Shown: positions 9,401-10,282 of the stretch, piece after piece | Numbering within the stretch: the first letter of the stretch is position 1 | Layout of the letters: the number at the start of each line of letters is the position of its first letter | Source: an uncultured Lachnospiraceae bacterium | GTDB lineage: Bacteria; Bacillota; Clostridia; Lachnospirales; Lachnospiraceae | Direction: 5' to 3' | DNA: 10,282 nt | Assembly: GCA_947628025.1 (NCBI GenBank) | Contig: CANQYH010000092.1 | Span: 1 to 10,282 of the forward strand | Notes under the pieces: generated by a model | What the model saw: the letters and a program-made list of their open reading frames with translations, nothing else | Told to the model about the DNA's origin: nothing | The model's database searches: none | Made by a program: the position numbers and the translations under genes

Positions 9401-10282
9401 TCGTGAGGCCGGATCGGATGGCTGGGTATATCTGACCGTCAAAGTCAATGAGAAAGCCGTGACGGGAGATGAACTGGAAAACCAGGGCAGCGTGAAGTTA
9501 GAGGATCATAAAGAAGTAGAAACGAACGTTGTCAAGAACCCGGTCGAAAATCCGGAAAAGAAAGAGACGAAAGTCAATGGCGAAGAGGTAACTCCGGAGA
9601 AAGTGACCGACACGGAGGAACCGTATTATCAGGGCCCGAAAGTTGAGATCGGCGATCGGATCACCTATGAGATCACCTGGAGGAACTACCAGGATGGTCC
9701 GGCCGACGTGGTGATCACCGATCCGCTGGATGAAGGAAACGGCGGAGTCGATTTCTACAGCGCCGCGTTCGGAGACCTGACGCTGTTGGCGAGTACGGCG
9801 GAAGCCGGCGGGAACGGCCAAAAGGTATTCAGCGGCAGAGACGCCTACGGCGATGTCACGATCACTTACGACAAGGACTCCGACACGGTGACGTGGGAAC
9901 TGAAGAACCGTCCGGCCCGCAAGACAGAGGGCGATTCAGGAAATGTGGTTCTGGTCGTCACGGTCAACAGCAGCGCGCTGGAGGACGACCGGCAGGTCGA
10001 GAACAAGGCGTCTGTGAAAGTGGGCGACGGTCCGGAAGTTTGGACGGAACTGGTCAAGAACCCGGTAGAGCCCGAAGAACCCGAACCGAAAGAACCGAAA
10101 GAAGAACCGCACAAGAAAGAGGTAACGCCGGGCGACGGAAAATTGGTGAACGTAGGAGATACGATCGATTACGAGATCACCTGGCAGAACCCGTACGATG
10201 TGCCCGCAAAAGTGATCATCCGCGACCCGCTGGATGCGGGCGTGACATTCGTGAGTGCGGATACGGGTGGCGTGTATGACGC
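294..10282 (+). CDS. Giant secreted VWA / Cna-B / Ig-like-repeat surface protein (3' partial)
   Basis: One frame is open from ATG 294 to the window edge: 3329 full codons, no stop, no frameshift seen when read through. The start is fixed by AGGAGG 8 bases upstream and by the signal peptide that follows at once. Domain order by residue: signal peptide 1-40; N-terminal region with GRLWTDKTVF at 77-86; VWA 143-662 with DVSGS at 152-156; conserved unassigned region 663-1202; Cna-B-like 1203-1569; Ig-like repeats R1-R7 1616-2801; Cna-B-like 2806-2935; repeats R8-R10 2952 to the edge. Known relatives with this layout are cell-surface adhesins, in which VWA binds ligand through a metal ion and Ig-like modules form a stalk. 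The role here is inferred; the ligand is unknown. The protein is acidic overall with few cysteines after the signal peptide, as expected for a secreted Gram-positive stalk. A cell-wall anchor would be to the right of the window. Odd points: low GC in the VWA part, a Cna-B module interrupting the repeat array, and alternating linker lengths. Confidence 0.93.
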   Translation, partial: MKIMKTDTKQCRFMALLLSFCMVASMFSGIGVGPNLAYAAETEAAKGTAGVRREADPSTMDTFQDVLNLNDSSRNAGRLWTDKTVFAFGDADKTTNSGWNDETNTLTLDLTTDGVAGEEVKLDSDFLHVFSALGSSLVINEPVPLDVMFVVDVSGSMGALSKGSYGDQSNFDELPISKAVSAINNAIDQLLGADPDSRFGIVIYGSTAAVLLPLGKYKKYGSVNFLQAEYLGSYGTNTQGLHFKLTATAMDMAVGGEGRHVVYYADNAGPTNNDAHKNEEETPGTGNRTINGTGGHTYGDGTIEDKFENESKVPTKGPYHVGHITNPQAGLAAAMEQLAKTEITTWTTASGEKKSRIPALIHLTDGQASDIAWIQAEADPGAADAWKNQVSNWYDVNWGYDLAYNSTLIGMSPTAGNYYNASQLTGYGSAAPVIFQTLMTAAYYKSWVENHYNKNIGVVSGADDSVTLNCYSIYASDTQKYEDIADIQIKDTVNAILSPKEYFKDYGQIDDNVSFIIKKDDPVDKDDNLTTAPRYDEKYPGANDYKTGAEENDYIDAAYNLYETWIKGDEVNALFSKCTTSANKPINDINIQLKAFQSQLNTLGSSDWPEERTSIDADDIQKNIYYVPNGNFYTAAFTESESEKDLSDVFNEIISKLTSNIFAPVNGTNAFGASDAITYMDPMGKYMEVKDVDSLVLFGVKYGVVKTAVYDYSFTSTHRGKNHDELSGPFEKGWYLVDENGMWRGNYDATGTHEWGIQKDGSQWIYYLDNATARQFVSTISEEENFSELKPDEKAKLQNTTYTFYRLDVEEMERRKPKWNPAYGESATDPTEIDYNNKKAGVYELSDIRIWVEDSGNYNDTVVEDNPAILTDVGYDEALYINIPVNALPLRTVTIDYDKDGVKYTTNIPTNIDPSQSYDAQDLPLRVFYKVGIEEDVLKENRTIDISEISATYLNRYKVTAETKEERNAKEGEVEFFSNWYNTENRYEGYEENGVGYTFGDPVVSFSPSSDNRYYLFQKPMPIYSVLDGEAESGDLPLGMENSPEYGEFLGTHKAVETEDVDPNKNYWILIDYYQTKEDGGSGGSDNKRADLVYTALLRKGTELGITSDGDTSSLCWYEPKSGTTVDYDPKGKPSGDYVIAVKRKGLRVGSMVRSVQFKGTDWVDNYRNNNTTRTSNTYYLPTVTYDSANSPIVTTYLGNNGRLLFVDKMLLVTKQVDVVGAQDVDRDQGHEFSYQIFLDTSFTGTDETLEAIVVRNVNGTWRRLLDYIDIQLSSEYFLQDENHRLVLVDEDGKRLEKDGEGYKYANSGDPYTGGVYYVYIGANETYEQGDHTFRVYDAENGQEIEASDVIVEQDGNGTRTYFAANVWLVNIENKADFVEETRGNSGVISSSSYGVEFPKFPIITVSSPTDDSTQPVVECDYAREIRYLTRTVTFGVAESALYDQTIPAELKEKSDAIKKETDADKALEYIAAHTAEFTLKDGEGLLFNGLPDKAAYRVTEKLTDEEIDRGYSLGTVQHSEKSLSTTYAPARTESESSKDSDGEKTGAKVVEQDPKQKTFTAAAYFQNDKHTYSVSGDPEVYEEAVHYVNEWSAAKEETGINGKPIPGTESETKPNVKVGDEISYTIRWENMTNGSVDVTITDRLDDGVDFVSASSGEDTLLADQYTDGEMLLSGEDGVTIHYSKTTHTVTWTLPQRPAGTFGDVSLTVRVNENAIQYWDYDWSDSDSHPENDFLVRNRAHVKVGDNEYDTNIVQNPMGKPEKTETKVERGTFGQSNGLEDVDDVELAPKEGEDDTYVGPLVFVGDQITYEITWKNYTNEAAEIVVRDPLDKYVEFVSAGDGKVTLNAGQKGGSVQTSETVETQAGGGQPRIRYNSESKEVVWTLGEQPAGSAGTVTLVVKVLAGATQAGFVDNTAYVKVGNGSEQQTETIENPTPEQSKTETEINDSDQIEEGSLADHLVTDPNGDVKGPRVKIGDTITYRIEWSNYETVTEKARVLVYDTLDPGVEFVSASFEDLTLSEEDEPDGSGNRSVLGGNGTRIECSPFSVEVGGEQKATKQVVWDLGEQPRNAQGYVELVVRVTRDALNDHTASGEEGSGDVDNRASVKVGNHAEIYTNKVTNPLTPAKEETDPGDGKMVGIGDEIMYRIYWQNYKGDGDQDDQDEAAYVRVYDCLDDGVDFVSASFDGVVLESEDVPKDDIATLETVKMGNGSEPVISYDKSKHKVTWNLGEQGSLVSGYVDLTVRTNDKAVEYWNYDNEGTGRPDPNQPDDHQVVNKASVQVDNEPEIYTKVVENPVPDKKRVDIGTDGTVKEHPESKDKDKYKDTVLVGDEVSFQISWKNGHDEEAEVIITDQLDPGVDFVSASNYGHYDRETHTVTWGLGIRKPGEEGTVTLTVRVNKEAKSYWAEYEGYKNDHLPYDDDTDYQILNQAGVKVGDDPEVKTNIVEIPTPEVEKTEETPGDGEQVMPGDKIEYTISWRNGETDKDGKGIPADVTIIDPLDPGVEFVEASFKNHVILATGSNVATGSNIAKKDIIATWSNAEGDEGEIRYDRAHHTVIWTLLHRAANAIGEVFLKVRVKSENVAEKYWHPDMAGGWSGTSDDSKPDDAPAKDELVRNQAGVQVGNHAMIKTEIVENPLNPQKTETQIDGKPTYQIAEDENRRVKTYPDVSNGQTITYEITWQNDTGRTADVTISDTLDDGHGGVEFVSAANGVGAGAVTLSAGKSQTDDTADMENGVVPAITYKNGTVTWNFAKTDPGDYGKVLLTVRVTEKAYVRDEVTNTATVKVGGGAGQTTNTVENKVKDGDLKITKRIVGDEADLSERFKFKVELRNVYGSSITGTFGYIGPDIGPGEEYGRITINSDGTTDPEIILGHNESVTIFGLPDKTAYTVTETGTETENGSNGYHVSWSGSTGADGSGHIVAGKTSEAICTNRKDTPDRKKEEVTPGEEQKVQVGQQITYRILWENTNSKNAQVIVRDPLDERVNFVSAGFGDVELTAKDLAGDYGTVSSEDESVTIEYHLNQGQKREVVWTLENREAGSDGWVYLTVKVNEKAVTGDELENQGSVKLEDHKEVETNVVKNPVENPEKKETKVNGEEVTPEKVTDTEEPYYQGPKVEIGDRITYEITWRNYQDGPADVVITDPLDEGNGGVDFYSAAFGDLTLLASTAEAGGNGQKVFSGRDAYGDVTITYDKDSDTVTWELKNRPARKTEGDSGNVVLVVTVNSSALEDDRQVENKASVKVGDGPEVWTELVKNPVEPEEPEPKEPKEEPHKKEVTPGDGKLVNVGDTIDYEITWQNPYDVPAKVIIRDPLDAGVTFVSADTGGVYD
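720..2279 (+). other. VWA domain with large insertions
   Basis: Residues about 143-662. The first metal-site (MIDAS) motif is DVSGS at 152-156 after the hydrophobic strand DVMFVV. The second MIDAS threonine is most likely T325 in ITNPQAGLAAAMEQL, and the third motif is D365 in IPALIHLTDGQ. A late strand is TLNCYSIYAS (nt about 1695-1724), and the closing helix is DLSDVFNEIISKLTSN (ends near 2273). All metal-binding elements are therefore kept and the domain should bind a divalent cation. A simple VWA domain is about 180-200 residues; this one spans about 520. The extra length lies mainly between D152 and T325 and between D365 and the closing helix. Preceding it, SDFLHVFSALGSS is the lead-in typical of VWA adhesins. 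The second half of the domain is strikingly AT-rich compared with the rest of the gene. The assignment as VWA is secure; the exact borders are not. Confidence 0.87.
2280..3899 (+). other. Family-conserved region between VWA and Cna-B (unassigned fold)
   Basis: Residues 663-1202. It opens with ITYMDPMGKYMEVKD (from residue 677) and a LVLFG strand, continues through an Asp/Tyr-rich stretch with ELSDIRIWVEDSGNY, then INIPVNALPLRTVTI, EVEFFSNWYN, VSFSPSSDNRYYLFQKPMPIY, and ends with YLGNNG at 1197-1202. I recall these segments as recurring in order in large VWA surface proteins of Lachnospiraceae, so this is probably a genuine multi-domain unit that packs behind the VWA head. Alternating beta-strand patterns suggest mostly beta, Ig-like folds. 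No catalytic motif is seen, and I do not know an established domain name for it. Confidence 0.6.
3900..5000 (+). other. First Cna-B-like domain (expanded)
   Basis: Residues about 1203-1569. After YLGNNG comes a strand ending LLVTKQV, whose Lys 1215 is in the place of the isopeptide Lys of Cna-B modules, then HEFSYQIFL. Near the end are AEFTLKDGEGLLF and GLPDKAAYRVTE, with Glu 1501 as the likely catalytic Glu, and AYFQND with Asn 1568 as the likely partner. This K...E...N order is that of Cna-B/SpaA-type domains. At about 365 residues it is far longer than the usual 90-130, so the middle (including VYYVYIGANETYEQGDHTFRV and a Ser-rich turn) is probably an insertion or a second domain. It shares GLPDK(A/T)AY(R/T)VTE with the second Cna-B-like domain. 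The bond residues are inferred from position, not shown. Confidence 0.58.
5139..5564 (+). repeat. Ig-like stalk repeat R1
   Basis: Residues 1616-1757. It opens with NVKVGDEISYTIRWEN, continues with DVTITDRLDDGVDFVSAS, a TVTWTLPQRPAG strand, DVSLTVRVNENA, and closes with RNRAHVKVGD and NIVQNP. It is the first unit of the array and belongs to the long subtype: a YW-starting acidic loop (from nt 5445) separates the VRV strand from the NRA strand. The pattern GD-x-I-x-Y-x-I-x-W-x-N ... D-x-LD-x-GV-x-F-V-S-A ... N-x-A-x-V-x-V is that of DUF11/TIGR01451 or fimbrial D2-like modules. Confidence 0.82.
5694..6095 (+). repeat. Ig-like stalk repeat R2
   Basis: Residues 1801-1934. Signature segments are LVFVGDQITYEITWKN, EIVVRDPLDKYVEFVSAG, EVVWTLGEQPAG, TVTLVVKVLAGA, DNTAYVKVG and ENP. 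It is a short-subtype unit with no YW loop. The usual GV after LD is replaced by KYV. It is preceded by the longest linker (43 residues, 5565-5693), which carries KTETKV and ends in GP. A 23-base stretch at 5714-5736 is identical to 9659-9681 in R9. Confidence 0.82.
6207..6659 (+). repeat. Ig-like stalk repeat R3
   Basis: Residues 1972-2122. Signature segments are RVKIGDTITYRIEWSN, ARVLVYDTLDPGVEFVSASF, QVVWDLGEQPRN, YVELVVRVTRDA, DNRASVKVGNHAEIYTNKV and TNP. It is a short-loop unit; between VTRDA and DNRA is a Gly/Glu-rich turn rather than a YW loop. The preceding linker is long (37 residues, KTETEI, ending GP). Bases 6300-6323 are identical to 7791-7814 in R6. This is the most GC-rich part of the window (63% by hand count over 6481-6660). 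Confidence 0.82.
6702..7181 (+). repeat. Ig-like stalk repeat R4
   Basis: Residues 2137-2296. Signature segments are MVGIGDEIMYRIYWQN, YVRVYDCLDDGVDFVSASF, KVTWNLGEQG, YVDLTVRTNDKA, NKASVQVDNEPEIYTKVV and ENP. A hydrophilic insertion, DGDQDDQDE, sits between the WQN strand and the next strand and contains two identical 9-base units (6765-6773 and 6774-6782). It is a long-subtype unit with an acidic YW loop from nt 7050. The preceding linker is short (14 residues) and ends in PGDGK. Confidence 0.82.
7269..7640 (+). repeat. Ig-like stalk repeat R5
   Basis: Residues 2326-2449. Signature segments are TVLVGDEVSFQISWKN, EVIITDQLDPGVDFVSAS, HTVTWGLGIRKPG, TVTLTVRVNKEA, NQAGVKVGDDPEVKTNIV and EIP. 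The middle is short: SASNYGHYDRETHTVTW follows almost directly on the FVSAS strand, without the 30-60 residue excursion seen in other units. It has a YW loop with an aspartate run (from nt 7506). The closing NP motif is changed to IP. The preceding linker is long (29 residues) and Lys/Asp-rich. Confidence 0.82.
7686..8204 (+). repeat. Ig-like stalk repeat R6
   Basis: Residues 2465-2637. Signature segments are QVMPGDKIEYTISWRN, DVTIIDPLDPGVEFVEASF, HTVIWTLLHRAAN, EVFLKVRVKSEN, RNQAGVQVGNHAMIKTEIV and ENP. It is the longest repeat; extra length comes from an ATGSN tandem (7845-7880) after the FVEASF strand and from the longest YW loop (from nt 8052). The preceding linker is short (15 residues) with PGDG. 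Confidence 0.82.
7845..7880 (+). repeat. 18-base tandem duplication coding ATGSN(V/I)
   Basis: Two adjacent 18-base units, 7845-7862 and 7863-7880, differ at three to four bases near their 3' ends and encode ATGSNV then ATGSNI inside R6. The surrounding residues (ILATGSNVATGSNIAKKD) look like a flexible Ser/Thr/Asn loop. The duplication is in frame and does not break the repeat fold motifs on either side. Confidence 0.85.
8295..8696 (+). repeat. Ig-like stalk repeat R7 (degenerate edges)
   Basis: Residues 2668-2801. Signature segments are QTITYEITWQN, DVTISDTLDDGHGGVEFVSAA, GTVTWNFAKTDPG, KVLLTVRVTEKA, TNTATVKVGGGAG and ENK. Two usual marks are lost: the GD before the first strand reads NGQ, and the closing NP reads NK. 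It has a short loop, and a HGG insertion between LDD and VEF that is matched only by NGG in R9. The second Cna-B-like domain begins four residues later. Bases 8321-8342 are identical to 10169-10190 in R10. Confidence 0.8.
8709..9098 (+). other. Second Cna-B-like domain, inside the repeat array
   Basis: Residues 2806-2935, about 130 residues, a normal Cna-B size. It starts DLKITKRIVGDEADLSERF with Lys 2811 in the isopeptide position, continues KFKVELRN, then a Gly-rich turn, ESVTIFGLPDKTAYTVTE with Glu 2893 as likely catalytic residue, a YHVSWSG strand, and ends EAICTNRK with Asn 2933 as likely bond partner. All three expected residues are therefore present. It splits the Ig-like array between R7 and R8. 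It resembles the end of the first Cna-B-like domain: GLPDK(A/T)AY in both, with 14 identical bases (4761-4774 and 8937-8950). Confidence 0.78.
9147..9542 (+). repeat. Ig-like stalk repeat R8
   Basis: Residues 2952-3083. Signature segments are KVQVGQQITYRILWEN, QVIVRDPLDERVNFVSAGF, EVVWTLENREAG, WVYLTVKVNEKA, ENQGSVKLEDHKEVETNVV and KNP. GD is replaced by GQ, and the NxA of the closing strand by NQG. It has a short loop. It is the first unit after the Cna-B module, and its linker (16 residues, KKEEVTPGEE) is of the short PGDG class. Confidence 0.82.
9639..10064 (+). repeat. Ig-like stalk repeat R9
   Basis: Residues 3116-3257. Signature segments are KVEIGDRITYEITWRN, DVVITDPLDEGNGGVDFYSAAF, DTVTWELKNRPAR, NVVLVVTVNSSA, ENKASVKVGDGPEVWTELV and KNP. 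It has a short loop. The NGG insertion after LDE pairs it with R7. The preceding linker is long (32 residues, KKETKVNG, ending GP), like those of R2 and R3, and its opening strand DNA is identical to R2 over 23 bases. Confidence 0.82.
10065..10139 (+). other. Pro/Glu/Lys-rich linker between R9 and R10
   Basis: 25 residues: a charged, proline-rich segment (VEPEEPEPKEPKEEPHK) followed by KEVTPGDG. The proline-rich part looks like an extended spacer built from repeated GAACCG-type units, added in front of the short PGDG linker seen ahead of R4, R6 and R8. Such segments are common in wall-associated stalk proteins. Confidence 0.75.
10140..10282 (+). repeat. Ig-like stalk repeat R10 (cut by window edge)
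   Basis: From residue 3283. The first third is visible: KLVNVGDTIDYEITWQN, KVIIRDPLDAGVTFVSAD, then GGVYDA at the edge. The reading frame is still open at the last base, so the array and the protein continue to the right. It is closest by eye to R8 (shared VI(V/I)RDPLD) and to R7 in the opening strand DNA. Confidence 0.82.

Noticed and set aside
5139..10282. Repeated sequence as a possible CRISPR array or mobile element
   Set aside because: The repeats are 370-520 bases, diverged, in frame and protein-coding. There are no short identical repeats with unique spacers, no terminal inverted repeats and no transposase.

Overview
The window is almost wholly one giant open reading frame on the + strand, running from an ATG at 294 to the right edge with no stop (3329 complete codons plus two bases). 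It encodes a secreted, surface-adhesin-like protein: a signal peptide, a von Willebrand factor A (VWA) domain, a long family-specific region, a Cna-B-like domain, and then an array of Ig-like repeats of the DUF11/TIGR01451 or fimbrial isopeptide (TIGR04226) kind, interrupted once by a second Cna-B-like domain. Nine full repeats and the start of a tenth are visible. The C-terminus, where a sortase signal or other anchor would lie, is outside the window. To the left, the last 91 codons of a small gene end 15 bases before the giant gene's start, and a strong AGGAGG ribosome binding site sits in the gap, so the two are probably one transcription unit.

The organism is most likely a Gram-positive gut Clostridia member, probably Lachnospiraceae. 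This is inferred from the AGGAGG site, the signal peptide, the GRLWTDKTVF segment ahead of the VWA domain, the INIPVNALPLRTVTI, NRYYLFQKP and YLGNNG segments after it, and the small upstream gene with its TFLIRVLYR/WQGEVRW/FRSVLEL core. I recall all of these from Lachnospiraceae proteins, but I ran no search.

Layout: 1-278 end of a small conserved hypothetical gene; 280-285 ribosome binding site; 294-413 signal peptide; 414-719 N-terminal region; 720-2279 VWA domain with large insertions and a marked drop in GC; 2280-3899 family-conserved region; 3900-5000 first Cna-B-like domain; 5139-8696 repeats R1-R7; 8709-9098 second Cna-B-like domain; 9147-10282 repeats R8-R10 (R10 cut by the edge). No RNA gene, CRISPR array, insertion sequence or promoter could be supported.

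The likely job is a long stalk that projects a metal-dependent ligand-binding VWA head away from the cell surface, stiffened by Ig-like modules that may carry intramolecular isopeptide bonds. The most interesting signals are internal to the stalk: linkers that alternate long and short from R3 to R10, suggesting growth by two-module duplication; a subset of repeats with an acidic, aromatic 'YW' loop; islands of near-identical DNA between repeats; and an AT-rich VWA head on a GC-rich stalk. I see no sign of a multi-gene system beyond this.
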